Origin: Devosia sp. 67-54
GTDB taxonomy: Bacteria > Pseudomonadota > Alphaproteobacteria > Rhizobiales > Devosiaceae
Assembly: GCF_001899075.1 (NCBI RefSeq)
Contig: NZ_MKVA01000005.1
Location: 248,001-312,000 of the forward strand
Reading direction: 5' to 3'
Length of the DNA: 64,000 nucleotides
Every line of letters starts with the position of its first letter. The first letter of the stretch is position 1. This document shows positions 8,116 through 18,169 of this stretch, piece after piece. The notes under the pieces were generated by a model. The model had not been told where the DNA came from and made no database searches. It saw only the letters and a list, made by a program, of their open reading frames with translations. The translations under genes were made by a program, and so were the position numbers.

Positions 8116-9087
8116 ATGGCGGCGACCACCGAACAAAGCATTGGCGACAGCGGGCGTATCCCGGGCGGGACCCGCAGGCGCGCCCGGCCGGAGGAGCCGG
8201 CATCGATCCTCGACCGCATGGGCAAGGGCAATCTGCTCTACGTGCTGCCGGGCCTGCTGATCTACGCGGTGTTCGTGTTCGTGCCGATCCTGGCGGCGGT
8301 GGTGATCAGCCTCACGGAATGGAACGGGCTGGTGGTGCCGAGCTTCGTCGGGCTGCAGAACTACATCAAGCTGTTCTCGGACCACGAGTTCTACATCGCG
8401 CTGCGCAACAACGCCGAATTCATGGTGTTCTACTGCGTGTTGCCGCTGGTGATCGGCATCTGCCTCGCGGCGATCATCAGCGTGGTCGGCCAGCGCGAGC
8501 GGCTGGTGCTGCGCACGCTGTTCTTCTTGCCCTACATCATGCCCACGGCGGTGCTCGGCATCATCTTCCAGTGGCTCTACAATCCGGCGTTCGGGCCGTT
8601 CAACCAGATCCTCAAGGCGGTGGGCCTGGGCAAGATCGCGCTGCCCTGGCTCGGCGATTTCACCTGGGTGCTGCCGGCGGTGGGCGCGGTGGCGGTGTGG
8701 TATTTCTTCGGCTTCTGCATGGTGGTGTTCCTGTCGGGCATGCAGCGCATCGACCCGTCGCTGTTCGACGCGGCGCGGGCCGACGGCGCCAAGGGCTGGC
8801 AGAGCTTCTGGCACGTCACGCTGCCGCAATTGATGCCGGAGGTGCGGGTGGTGCTGCTGCTCACCGTCATCGCCTCGATCAAGAGCTTCGATCTGATCTT
8901 CACCATGACGCGTGGCGGGCCGGGCAATGCGACCCTGGTGCCCAACATCTACATGTACGAGCTCGGCTTCCAGCTCAACCGCTACGGCTATGCGGCGGCG
9001 GTGGCGATCATCGGGGCGCTGCTGGTGTTCGTCGTGAACTTCGCCATCCACCAGGGCATGCGTCGCTTCGACAGGTCGTCGGTCTGA
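8116..9087 (+). CDS. Sugar ABC transporter permease, MalF/UgpA type
   Basis: Inner-membrane permease, 323 residues. A 35-residue basic leader is followed by helices starting LLYVLPGLLIYAVFVFVPIL. The EAA loop near the C-terminus reads DAARADGAKGWQSFWHVTLPQLMPEV, matching the EAA-x3-G motif that contacts the ATPase. The ATG at 8116 follows GGGGGG. Its stop codon overlaps the next ATG by one base (TGATG), indicating translational coupling with the second permease. Confidence 0.92.
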   Translation: MAATTEQSIGDSGRIPGGTRRRARPEEPASILDRMGKGNLLYVLPGLLIYAVFVFVPILAAVVISLTEWNGLVVPSFVGLQNYIKLFSDHEFYIALRNNAEFMVFYCVLPLVIGICLAAIISVVGQRERLVLRTLFFLPYIMPTAVLGIIFQWLYNPAFGPFNQILKAVGLGKIALPWLGDFTWVLPAVGAVAVWYFFGFCMVVFLSGMQRIDPSLFDAARADGAKGWQSFWHVTLPQLMPEVRVVLLLTVIASIKSFDLIFTMTRGGPGNATLVPNIYMYELGFQLNRYGYAAAVAIIGALLVFVVNFAIHQGMRRFDRSSV

Positions 9088-9920
9088 TGGCGCGCTCGGG
9101 AGTGTCCACGGCGCCGACGGTGCCGTTCCGCATCGTGCTGTGGCTGTTCGGGCTGATCACGGTGGTGCCGTTCGGGCTGCTGCTGCTGACCTCGATCAAG
9201 AGCCGGGCCGACGTGCTGAAGGGCGCCTTCGCGCTGCCCGACTATCCGCATTTCGAGAACTACGTCGCGGCGTGGACCGACGGGCGGTTCGGCACCTATT
9301 TCGTCAACTCGGTGATCGTGGTGGTGCCGGTGGTGGCGGTCAGCATCGTGCTCGGCGTGATCACCGGATTCGCCTTCGCCTATCTGCGCTTTCCGTTCAA
9401 GAAGTCGATCTTCGTCATCCTCACCTTCGGCATGATGGTGCCCACCGAGGCCTTCATCATCCCGCTCTATTACGAGATGCTCTATCTCAACCTGATCAAC
9501 ACGTATTGGGTGCTGATCCTGACGCAGATCGCGCTGTCGGTGCCGTTCGCCACCATCTTCATGGCCAGCGCCATGCGGCAATTGCCGACCGAGGTGCTGG
9601 AGGCGGCGGTGCTCGACGGCGCGACGCGGCCGCAGGTGCTGCTGCGCGTGATCGTGCCGCTGCTGGCGCCGGCGGTGTCGACGCTGGCGCTGTTCCTGTT
9701 CATCTGGACCTGGAACGAGTTCCTGCTGCCGCTGATCCTGGTCAACGACGATTCGCTGCGCACGCTGCCGATCGGCGCGCTGTTCTTCCAGGGCAAGTAC
9801 ACCATCAACACGCCGGTGCTGACGGCGGGCGCGGTGATCGTCATCGCGCCGATCGTGGTGGTGTACCTGATCTTCCAGCGCAAGTTCATCGAGGGCCTGA
9901 CCTCGGGGGCGACGAAGTAG
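9087..9920 (+). CDS. Sugar ABC transporter permease, MalG type
   Basis: Second membrane subunit, 277 residues. It begins MARSGVSTAPTVPFRIVLWL and has the MalG pattern: a first helix, a periplasmic segment (PDYPHFENYVAAWTDGRFGT), four further helices, and the EAA loop LEAAVLDGATRPQVLLRVIVPLL. The C-terminus QRKFIEGLTSGATK is the usual MalG-type tail. The start overlaps the stop of the preceding permease. The next gene, a GNAT enzyme, follows after about 105 bases. Confidence 0.92.
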   Translation: MARSGVSTAPTVPFRIVLWLFGLITVVPFGLLLLTSIKSRADVLKGAFALPDYPHFENYVAAWTDGRFGTYFVNSVIVVVPVVAVSIVLGVITGFAFAYLRFPFKKSIFVILTFGMMVPTEAFIIPLYYEMLYLNLINTYWVLILTQIALSVPFATIFMASAMRQLPTEVLEAAVLDGATRPQVLLRVIVPLLAPAVSTLALFLFIWTWNEFLLPLILVNDDSLRTLPIGALFFQGKYTINTPVLTAGAVIVIAPIVVVYLIFQRKFIEGLTSGATK

Positions 9921-10026
9921 GGGCGCGGGCCGCCCGCTTCGGTCAAATTGCACTGGATCGACCACCCGCCAGTAATGCTAAGGTCGTGGCGGGGCGCGCC
10001 GCCCGCGCGGCCGAGGCAAGAGGCGA

Positions 10027-10512
10027 ATGACGGATCTGCTGGTCAATCTCTATTCGCGCCGGCTCGACGCGCTGGCGGCGCGGGTCGCCGGCGTCGCGGC
10101 GACCATCCGCGTGGCGCTGCCCCCCGAGCTCCATATCGTCGCCGGCTGGATCAAGGCCAATTTCAGCGATTACTGGGTGAGCGAGGCGACGGTGGCGATG
10201 GCGCACCAGCCGCCCGGCTGCCTGGTCGCCGTCGTCGATGGCGAGCTCGTCGGCTTTGCCTGCTACGATGCGACGGCGCGCGGCTTCTTCGGCCCGACGG
10301 GAGTTGCCGAGAGCGCCCGCGGCAGGAAGATCGGGCTGGCGCTGTTCTACCACACGCTCATGGCCATGAAAGCGCACGGCTACGCCTATGCCGTCATCGG
10401 CTCGGCCGGGCCGGTCGATTTCTACGTCAACGCCGTCGGCGCGCTGCCGATCCCGGCCGACAGGGAAGACATCTACCAGGGGCTGCTGCGGCTGAAGCCG
10501 GCGGCCTCGTAA
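10027..10512 (+). CDS. GNAT-family N-acetyltransferase
   Basis: 161-residue single-domain acetyltransferase. It shows the GNAT order: the segment VSEATVAMAHQPPGCLVAVV leading to strand beta4 (GELVGFACYDATARGFFGPTGV), the acetyl-CoA loop ESARGRKIGLALFYHTLMAM (RGRKIG matches R/QxxGxG/A), then AYAVIGSAGPVDFYVNAVGA as the C-terminal strand-helix. The start ATG is preceded by AGAGGCG. The stop is 14 bases before the GTG of the GH3 gene, so the two are probably co-transcribed. It may acetylate an amino sugar released by the neighbouring glycosidase; this is inference from position. Confidence 0.8.
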   Translation: MTDLLVNLYSRRLDALAARVAGVAATIRVALPPELHIVAGWIKANFSDYWVSEATVAMAHQPPGCLVAVVDGELVGFACYDATARGFFGPTGVAESARGRKIGLALFYHTLMAMKAHGYAYAVIGSAGPVDFYVNAVGALPIPADREDIYQGLLRLKPAAS

Positions 10513-10526
10513 CGCAGGACCGAACA

Positions 10527-11552
10527 GTGTCGTCCACCCCACCTCTTGCCCTGTTCGTCGGCGTCGCCGGACTTCGCCTCACGGCGGACGAGGCCGCTTT
10601 CCTGCGCGACGCCAACCCGCTCGGGCTGTTCCTGTTCCGCCGCAATCTCGAGGAGCCCGAGCAGACGCGGTGGCTGACGGCGGAGTTTCGCGAGGCGGTG
10701 GGGCGCGCCGATGCGCCGGTGTTCATCGACCAGGAGGGCGGGCGCGTCCAGCGGCTCGACAATGGCCGCTGGCCGAGCTTCCGCAGCCTCGGCGCCTTCG
10801 GGGCGCTGGCACGGCGGGACCTCGAGCTCGGCAAGCGTGCGCTGCGCCTCTCGACGCAGGCGATGGGCTCGCTGATGGCGGAGCTGACCATCGACAGCGG
10901 CACCACACCGGTGATCGACCTCGCCCGCCGCGACACCCATGACGTGATCGGCCAGCGCGCCTTCGGCGACGATCCGGACCTCGTTGCGGTCATGGGACGC
11001 GAGATCGTCGACGGCATGCTGGAGGTCGGCGAGCTGCCCGTCATCAAGCACATTCCCGGCTACGGCCGGGTCGCGGTCGATCCGCATTTCGACTGTCCGG
11101 TGGTCGACGCCACGCTCGAGGATCTGCGCGGCAGCGATTTCCGCCCGTTCGTCGCCTTGCGCGATTGTCCGTGGGCGATGGTGGCGCATCTGATCTTCAC
11201 GCAGATCGATCCCGAGCGCGCCGCGTCGGTCTCGCCGGTGCTCTGCCGGCTGATCCGCGACGAGCTCGGCTATGACGGGGTGCTGATCACCGACTGCCTG
11301 TCGATGGAGGCGCTCGAGGGCAGCGTCGCCTCGCGCGTCGGCGGAGCGCTGGCGGCGGGCTACGATATCGCGCTTTACAGCAAGGGCGACATGCCGGCCA
11401 ATATCGAGGCGGCCGGGGCGGCGCGCCCGCTCGGCGCGGCGAGCCTTGCCCGCATCGCCCGCGCCGAGGCGCGGCGCGGCGCGCTTCGGGTGGACGTTCC
11501 CGCCGTCCACGCCGAGGTCGAGAGGATTTTCAGGGAGAGCGGTATTGCGTAG
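10527..11552 (+). CDS. Glycoside hydrolase family 3, NagZ-like beta-N-acetylhexosaminidase
   Basis: 341-residue, single-domain GH3 enzyme without signal peptide, so cytoplasmic like NagZ. Motifs in order: FIDQEGGRVQRL (about 67-78), the KHIPGYG-x4-DPH loop (K174, H175, D185, H187), equivalent to KHFPGHG-x4-DSH in NagZ where the His acts as acid/base, and LITDCLSMEAL with the nucleophile D256. The loop carries Tyr and Pro where canonical NagZ has His and Ser. The GTG start at 10527 has GCAGGA 8 bases upstream. It precedes an oligosaccharide-type importer, so it probably removes terminal N-acetylhexosamine from imported chito-oligosaccharides or muropeptides. Confidence 0.85.
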   Translation: MSSTPPLALFVGVAGLRLTADEAAFLRDANPLGLFLFRRNLEEPEQTRWLTAEFREAVGRADAPVFIDQEGGRVQRLDNGRWPSFRSLGAFGALARRDLELGKRALRLSTQAMGSLMAELTIDSGTTPVIDLARRDTHDVIGQRAFGDDPDLVAVMGREIVDGMLEVGELPVIKHIPGYGRVAVDPHFDCPVVDATLEDLRGSDFRPFVALRDCPWAMVAHLIFTQIDPERAASVSPVLCRLIRDELGYDGVLITDCLSMEALEGSVASRVGGALAAGYDIALYSKGDMPANIEAAGAARPLGAASLARIARAEARRGALRVDVPAVHAEVERIFRESGIA

Positions 11553-11583
11553 CGTAGTGCCGACACACGAGAGGAGACATGCA

Positions 11584-13242
11584 ATGTTGACTAGCAAAGC
11601 GATCCTGGCCGCTTCGGCCATGGTCCTCGCCATGGCGGCACCGGCCATGGCGCAGACCGTGCTGACGGTCAGCTCGGAGCAGACTACCACCTGGGTGCGC
11701 AACTTCAATCCGTTCGGGCAGACCTCCGCCCGCGCCACGACCAAGGAGTTCATCTACGAGCCGCTGGTGATCTTCAACCGGCTCAAGGGCAACGAGCCGA
11801 ATTTCCGGCTGGCCGAAAGCTACGAGCTGGCGGACGATCTCAAGTCGATCACCTTCAAGCTCCGTTCGGGCCTCAAATGGTCGGACGGGCAGCCGCTGAC
11901 GGCCGACGACGTGGTCTTCACCTACGACTACATCAAGAAATTCCCGGCGCTCGACTTCGTCTCGGTGTCGGCGCTGCTGGACTCGGTCGAAAAGGTCGAC
12001 GACCAGACGGTGCGCTTCAACCTCAAGCAGCCCAATTCGCTGATCGCCAACACCATCGTGTCGATGCCGATCGTGCCGCAGCACATCTGGTCCAAGGTCG
12101 ACGATCCGGTGACCTTCGCCAACGAGAATCCGGTGGGCTCGGGGCCGCTGACCGAGATCACGCGGTTCACGCCGCAGGTCTATGAGCAGTGCCGCAACCC
12201 GAACTACTGGGACGCGAAAGACCTCGCGGTCGATTGCATCCGCCTGCCGCAGCTCGCCGATAACCCGCAGGTGCTGGCGGCGCTGGCCGACGGCACGCTC
12301 GACTGGGCGACGAGCTTCGTGCCCGACATCGACAACACCTTCGTCGCCAAGGATCCCGAGCACAACAAATACTGGTTCACGCCGTCGAGCCTGGTGTCGT
12401 TCTCGCTCAACCTCGCCACGACCGACGCGAACGACCACAAGGCGTTCAACGACGTGAAGTTCCGCCGCGCGGTCAGCATGCTGATCGACCGCAAGACCAT
12501 CGTCGACGTGGCCGGCTACGGCTATCCGCTGATCAACGAAGACCCGTCCATGCTGGGCGAGCTCTACAAGGCGTTCGCCAATCCCGAGGTGGCGACGAAG
12601 TTCGGCAAATACGGCAAGTTCGACAAGGACGCCGCCGTGGCGCTGCTCGACGAGGCCGGCTACAAGGATGCCAATGGCGACGGCTTCCGCGACAATCCGG
12701 ATGGCACGCCGATCGCCATCGACATCGAGGTGCCGAACGGCTGGACCGACTGGATCGACGCGGTGCAGATCGCCATCGAGTCGCTGAAGGGCGCCGGCCT
12801 CAACGTCAAGATGAGCACGCCCGAAGAGGCGGTGTGGGCCTCCGATTTGATCGGCGCCAAATATTCGATGACGCTGAACGCGCTGGCCTCGGCGGCGGAC
12901 CCGTACTTCCCGTATATCCGCTCGTTCAATCCGGACGATTTCGGCAAGAGCCGCTTTTCGGCGCAGCGCTGGACCGATCCGGAGGTCATGGACATGCTGA
13001 ACAAGTACACGCAGCAGAAGGATCCGGCGGAACGCAAGAAGCTGATGGACGCCATCCAGCTCAAGGTGGCCGAGGCGATGCCGGTGATCCCGGTGTACAA
13101 CAGCCCGTCCTTCTACGAGTACAGCACCAAGCGCTTCACCGGCTGGGCCAATGCCGACAATCCGGCCTATTCGCCGGTGGTGTCGAACGCCAACCCGGCG
13201 CGGCTGCTGCAATTGCTCGACCTGAAGCCGGTCGCGAAGTAA
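11584..13242 (+). CDS. ABC transporter substrate-binding protein, family 5 (oligopeptide/oligosaccharide type)
   Basis: 552-residue periplasmic protein with a clear signal peptide (MLTSKAILAASAMVLAMAAP then AMAQ). The family 5 core is present: WVRNFNPFGQTSARATTKEF near the N-terminus, LRSGLKWSDGQPLTADDVVF, and RRAVSMLIDRKTIV. The opening NFNPF and the tail GWANADNPAYSPV recall the subgroup that binds cello- or chito-oligosaccharides rather than peptides. The ATG at 11584 has GAGAGGAG about 8 bases upstream. It heads a complete importer with two permeases and two ATPases, directly after the GH3 glycosidase, which supports a sugar oligomer or muropeptide as cargo. Confidence 0.88.
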   Translation: MLTSKAILAASAMVLAMAAPAMAQTVLTVSSEQTTTWVRNFNPFGQTSARATTKEFIYEPLVIFNRLKGNEPNFRLAESYELADDLKSITFKLRSGLKWSDGQPLTADDVVFTYDYIKKFPALDFVSVSALLDSVEKVDDQTVRFNLKQPNSLIANTIVSMPIVPQHIWSKVDDPVTFANENPVGSGPLTEITRFTPQVYEQCRNPNYWDAKDLAVDCIRLPQLADNPQVLAALADGTLDWATSFVPDIDNTFVAKDPEHNKYWFTPSSLVSFSLNLATTDANDHKAFNDVKFRRAVSMLIDRKTIVDVAGYGYPLINEDPSMLGELYKAFANPEVATKFGKYGKFDKDAAVALLDEAGYKDANGDGFRDNPDGTPIAIDIEVPNGWTDWIDAVQIAIESLKGAGLNVKMSTPEEAVWASDLIGAKYSMTLNALASAADPYFPYIRSFNPDDFGKSRFSAQRWTDPEVMDMLNKYTQQKDPAERKKLMDAIQLKVAEAMPVIPVYNSPSFYEYSTKRFTGWANADNPAYSPVVSNANPARLLQLLDLKPVAK

Positions 13243-13250
13243 GTCCCGAT

Positions 13251-13280
13251 GGCGGGGCGCGCCGGCAGGTGCGCCCCGCC
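13251..13280 (+). promoter_or_regulatory. Intercistronic stem-loop after the binding-protein gene
   Basis: GGCGGGGCGC (13251-13260) and GCGCCCCGCC (13271-13280) form a perfect 10-bp stem with a 10-base loop, eight bases after the binding-protein stop. There is no T-run, so mRNA 3'-end stabilisation is more likely than termination. Confidence 0.55.
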
Positions 13281-13306
13281 TCCCGCCGCACGGAGACCGA
13301 CGTTCA

Positions 13307-14284
13307 ATGCGCTTTCTGCTCGGGCGGCTGGCATTCTACGTCGTCGCGTTCGTCGCGGCGGCCACGGTCAATTTCTTCCTGCCGCGCATCATGCCGGGCG
13401 ATCCGATCCAGATCATGTTCGCCAGCGCCGGCTCGCAGCTCTCCATGGAAAACCTCAACGCGCTGAAGCTGACCTTCGGCTTCATCGATGCGCCCATGTG
13501 GGAGCAATATCTCAAATATCTGCAGAGCGTGTTCACCGGCGATCTCGGGGTGTCGATCAAATACTTCCCGCTGCCGGTGACCGAGCTGCTGGCCCGAGCG
13601 CTGGTGTGGACCGTTGGCCTCGTCGGCAGCGCCACCCTCGTCAGCTTCACGCTGGGCTCGCTGCTCGGGGCGCTCGCGGCGTGGCGGCGGGGCAGCCTGT
13701 TCGACACCGTGGTGTCGATGCTCTCGATCTTTTTCAGCTCGGTGCCGGCGGTGGTGATCTCGCTGGTGGCGCTGTTCGTGTTCGGCCACAGCCTCAACTG
13801 GTTCCCCGGCGGCTATTCCGCCGACCCGCTGCTCGATCCGGCGTTTTCGGCCGAATATATCGGCAGCGTCGTCTATCACGGCACGCTGCCGATGCTGACG
13901 CTGGTGACGGTGCTGATCGGCGGTTTCGCCGTGACCATGCGCAACAACATGATCAACCTGTTGGGCGAGGACTACATCGTCATGGCCCGTGCCAAGGGGC
14001 TGAGCGAGAGCCGGGTGCTGTTCTGGTACGCGGCGCGCAACGCGCTGCTGCCGACGTTCTCCAGTCTCGCCATCGCCATCGGCACGGTGCTGGGCGGCTC
14101 GCTGGTGACCGAGGTGGTGTTCAACTATCCCGGGCTCGGCAATCTGTTCTATCAGGCGATCCTCGCGCGCGACTATCCGGTGATCCAGGGCCAGCTCCTG
14201 ATCATGACCGGCGCCATGCTGGTCTCCAACCTCATCGTCGATCTGAGCTATGTGCTGCTCGATCCGCGGCTCAAGAAGGCCTGA
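13307..14284 (+). CDS. ABC transporter permease, DppB/OppB type
   Basis: 325-residue membrane protein. It begins MRFLLGRLAFYVVAFVAAA and has the DppB-type segment NFFLPRIMPGDPIQIMF, then EQYLKYLQSVFTGDLGVSIK. The EAA-type cytoplasmic loop reads EDYIVMARAKGLSESRVLFW, followed by ARNALLPTFSSLAIAIGTVL. It is the first permease of the family 5 importer and ends two bases before the second permease. Confidence 0.92.
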   Translation: MRFLLGRLAFYVVAFVAAATVNFFLPRIMPGDPIQIMFASAGSQLSMENLNALKLTFGFIDAPMWEQYLKYLQSVFTGDLGVSIKYFPLPVTELLARALVWTVGLVGSATLVSFTLGSLLGALAAWRRGSLFDTVVSMLSIFFSSVPAVVISLVALFVFGHSLNWFPGGYSADPLLDPAFSAEYIGSVVYHGTLPMLTLVTVLIGGFAVTMRNNMINLLGEDYIVMARAKGLSESRVLFWYAARNALLPTFSSLAIAIGTVLGGSLVTEVVFNYPGLGNLFYQAILARDYPVIQGQLLIMTGAMLVSNLIVDLSYVLLDPRLKKA

Positions 14285-14286
14285 CG

Positions 14287-15173
14287 ATGCGCGATCTGGT
14301 CCGGCAGCTTCGGCACAACCGCAAGGCGCTCATCGGGCTCCTGATCCTGCTGCTCATCATCGGCGCCGCGCTCGCCGCGCCGTGGCTGACGCAGTATGCG
14401 CCGACGGCGCGCGTCGGGCGGCCGCACCAGCCGCCGTCGGCCGAGCATTGGCTCGGCACCACGCGGCTCGGGCAGGACGTGTTCGCGCGGCTGATCTACG
14501 GCGCCCGCACCTCGCTCGCGGTCGGTTTCGGCGCCGGGGTGATGATCACGGTGCTGGGCACGGTGCTGGGAATCGTTGCCGGCTACCGCCGCGGCCTCGT
14601 CGACGAGATCATCAACTTCGCCACCAACATCGTGCTGGTGGTGCCGAACCTGCCGCTGCTGCTGGTGCTGGCGGCGTTCATCGGCCAGGCCAGCCCCTGG
14701 GTGATCGCGCTGATCCTCGGCCTCACCTCCTGGGCCTGGGGCGCTCGCGTCACGCGCTCGGAAACGCTGTCGGTGGCGCAGAAGGATTTCGTCAAATCCG
14801 CCGAGATGCTGGGCGAGCCGGCGTGGCGCATCATGGCGCTCGAGATCTTTCCCAACCTCATCTCCATCGTCGGCATCAACCTCATCGGCAGCGTGATATT
14901 CGCGGTGATCACCGAGGCGACGCTGGAGTTCCTCGGGCTGGGCGACCCCAACGCCGTGTCGTGGGGCATCATGCTCTACAACGCGCAGAACTCATCGGCG
15001 CTGACGGTCGGCGCCTGGTGGGACCTGCTGTCGCCCTGCGTGGCGCTGGCGCTGCTCGGGCTCGGCCTGGCGCTGCTCAATTTCGCCATCGACGAGATTT
15101 CCAACCCGCGGCTCAGGACCGGCAGCCGCATCCAGCGCTGGACGCGGCTGGTGCGGGCCGGGGAGGGCAGGCT

Positions 15174-15177
<4 letters not shown>
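14287..15177 (+). CDS. ABC transporter permease, DppC/OppC type
   Basis: 296-residue membrane subunit. The N-terminus has the OppC-N helix (LIGLLILLLIIGAALAAPWL) and the characteristic HWLGTTRLGQDVFARLIYG. The EAA loop is KDFVKSAEMLGEPAWRIMAL, followed by IFPNLISIVGINLIGSVIF. The C-terminus (NFAIDEISNPRLR) is the usual DppC ending. The stop overlaps the GTG of the first ATPase by four bases (GTGA), indicating coupling. Confidence 0.92.
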
Positions 15178-15984
<807 letters not shown>

Positions 15985-15992
<8 letters not shown>

Positions 15993-16896
15993 GGCGCTGC
16001 TCGAAATGCGCGACGTGTCCAAGACGTTCGCCGCGCCGGGCCGGCAGGTGCATGCCGCCCGCTCGGTGTCGCTGGCGCTCAATGCCGGGCGCACGCTGGC
16101 GCTGGTCGGGGAATCGGGCAGCGGCAAGACCACCTGCGCGCGGCTGATCATGCGCGAATACGCGCCCGACAGCGGCGAGCTGCTGTTCCGCGGCGCGCCG
16201 ATCGACGCCAGCTCGCACCGCAACATGCGAGCCTATCGCCAGGCGGTGCAGATGATCTTCCAGGACCCGTTCGCCTCGCTCAATCCGGCGCACACCATCG
16301 GCTACCATCTCGGCCGGCCGCTGCGCCTTTACGGCCACGGCAGGAGCCGGGCGGAGCGGCAGGCGGCGATCGCGGCGCTGCTCGAGCAGGTGAAGCTCGA
16401 TCCCGAGCTGGTCGGCCGTTTCCCGCACGAGCTCTCGGGCGGGCAGCGGCAGCGCATCAGCATCGCGCGGGCGCTGGCGGTGGGGCCGGAAGTGCTGGTC
16501 GCCGACGAGCCGACCTCGATGCTCGACGTGTCGGTGCGGCTCGGCATCCTCAACCTGCTCAACGACATGAAGCGCGGCCTCGGGCTCGCCGTGCTCTACA
16601 TCACGCACGACATCGCCACGGCGCGCTACGTCGCCGAGGACATCATGGTGATGTATGCCGGGCAGGTGGTGGAATGGGGGCCGACCGAGAGCGTGCTCGG
16701 CCAGCCCGCGCATCCCTATACGAGGCTGCTGCTGTCGGCCGTGCCGGATCCGGACCGCCCCTACAGCGCCGGCGTCGGCGTCGGCGCCGAGCTCGCCGAC
16801 ATCGACCGCATCCGCCGCGAGGCCGCCGCGCCGCAACCGCTGGCCGAAGAGGTGCATCCCGGCCATTTCGTGCGGCCGATCCCGGCCAGGGTGTGA
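15985..16896 (+). CDS. ABC transporter ATPase, DppF/OppF type
   Basis: 303-residue partner ATPase. Walker A GESGSGKTT, Q-loop MIFQDPFASLNP, signature LSGGQRQRIS, Walker B VLVADEPTSMLD and the H-loop YITHDIATARY are present. The C-terminal GQPAHPYTRLLLSAVPDPD is the OppF/DppF tail. The start at 15985 overlaps the previous gene by eight bases; GAGGG lies six bases upstream, which favours it over a GTG two codons earlier. A small stem (CGCTGT/ACAGCG at 16908-16923) follows the stop and may end the operon. Confidence 0.9.
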
Positions 16897-17096
16897 CAGG
16901 GGCGGTTCGCTGTTCGGACAGCGCCCCGGCCGAAAGTCAACGAAACGCTGGTTGGCGCGGCCCGCCGCCTGCTATTGCTGGACGACGGCCGACGCCGGCG
17001 GCTCCTCGCCATCAAGGAGCCGGCATTGGCCGGACGTTAACGAGAACGGCGCATCCTCGGCGGATTACGCGCGGGTCTCGTACATTTGGGGGCGCC

Positions 17097-17918
17097 ATGA
17101 AACTCTGGTTGCTGGGATTGCTGGCGGGTGCCCTGGCGCTGTCGTCGGCCGCGACATTTGCGGCGACGACCGACATCGACGACACGCCGGGCGCTCCGAC
17201 GGCCGCCGATATGGCGGAGCCCCCGTCGGACGGAGCGTCGCCGCTCACCGGGCGGGTTCTCCTCGTCAGCTCGGCGGCGGACATCGTGCTGCGGCCGCAC
17301 GAGGTCATCCTGACCTTCGACGACGGCCCGAAGCCGGGAACCACCGATTCCATCGTCAAGACGCTGAACGCCTACGGGGTCAAGGCGACGTTCCTGATGG
17401 TGGGCAGCATGGCGCTTAGGCATCCGGACATCGTGCGGTCAGTGTTTCTGTCGGGCAATACGGTCGGCACGCATACCTTCGACCACCAGGACCTGTCCAA
17501 GCTCGATCCGGATGCGGCGCTCGACGACATCCAGCGCGGCGAAGACGCGGTGCGCAAGGCGCTGGCGCCGATCGGAGCGGAGCCGTCGCCGTTCTTCCGC
17601 TTCCCCTATCTGGCGCAGACCAAGGTGCTGCGGGCCGATCTCACCCTGTCGGGACGGATCGCGCTCGGGGCGCAGCTCGACAGCGACGATTATTTCACCT
17701 CGACCCCCGACCGGCTGCTGCGGCGCATCCTCAAGGGCCTCGACCGCACCGGCAGCGGCATCATCCTGATGCACGACATCCACGCCCGGACGGCCAAGAT
17801 GCTGCCCGACCTGCTGCAGGAGCTCGAGGCGCGCGGTTACACGGTGGTGCAACTGGTCTATCGCGACGCGCCGTTCCTGGGAGTGCCGCTCAGAACCGCC
17901 ACCAACGGCACGCGGTGA
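17097..17918 (+). CDS. Secreted polysaccharide deacetylase (NodB homology domain, CE4)
   Basis: 273-residue exported protein. The signal peptide is MKLWLLGLLAGALALSSAAT then FA, followed by an acidic low-complexity linker. The NodB domain has motif 1 TFDDGP (D75, D76), motif 2 H126-x3-H130 (GTHTFDHQD), which together bind the metal, and motif 3 RFPY (168-171). GSGIILMHDIHART matches the late LxHD motif. All catalytic residues appear present. The family removes N-acetyl groups from chitin, chito-oligomers or peptidoglycan. Position after the GH3 and oligosaccharide importer suggests GlcNAc polymers; no binding module is visible. Confidence 0.9.
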   Translation: MKLWLLGLLAGALALSSAATFAATTDIDDTPGAPTAADMAEPPSDGASPLTGRVLLVSSAADIVLRPHEVILTFDDGPKPGTTDSIVKTLNAYGVKATFLMVGSMALRHPDIVRSVFLSGNTVGTHTFDHQDLSKLDPDAALDDIQRGEDAVRKALAPIGAEPSPFFRFPYLAQTKVLRADLTLSGRIALGAQLDSDDYFTSTPDRLLRRILKGLDRTGSGIILMHDIHARTAKMLPDLLQELEARGYTVVQLVYRDAPFLGVPLRTATNGTR

Positions 17919-18064
17919 GGGCGCAGCGCCCGCTGGCCCGCGTGTCCGCCGGGCGCGACTACCTCGCCGGCCGTCTGGCGGTCGTCGATGGCTGGATCGT
18001 GGCGGCGAGCGAGGCGGAGCGGGCCGGTCCCGCACAGGCGCAGCCGGAGCCGGCTTTGCGCTGA
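17915..18064 (+). CDS. Possible 49-residue protein, GTGA-coupled to the deacetylase
   Basis: A GTG overlapping the deacetylase stop opens a 49-codon frame containing DYLAGRLAVVDGWIVAASEA. The GTGA overlap and sustained GC3-rich codon use are the only support. I recognise no family. It could equally be chance or a remnant of a longer gene's C-terminus. Confidence 0.22.
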   Translation: MRAQRPLARVSAGRDYLAGRLAVVDGWIVAASEAERAGPAQAQPEPALR

Positions 18065-18133
18065 CGGCGCCAGTCCCGGCGGGTTTTCCGTCGACTGTCC
18101 GACCTCTTGCGCTGTCCGCGCAAATATGCACTG

Positions 18134-18157
18134 ATACGTATAAGTAATACGTATAAT
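18134..18157 (+). promoter_or_regulatory. Twin ATACGTAT palindromes and TATAAT box before the LacI-type gene
   Basis: Two copies of the palindrome ATACGTAT (18134-18141 and 18147-18154) are separated by five bases, and a perfect TATAAT (18152-18157) overlaps the second. No good -35 is visible. The arrangement suggests autoregulation by the LacI-type protein. Transcription from this -10 would start only a few bases before the ATG, giving an almost leaderless mRNA. Confidence 0.5.
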
Positions 18158-18169
18158 TGCGGTATCCGG

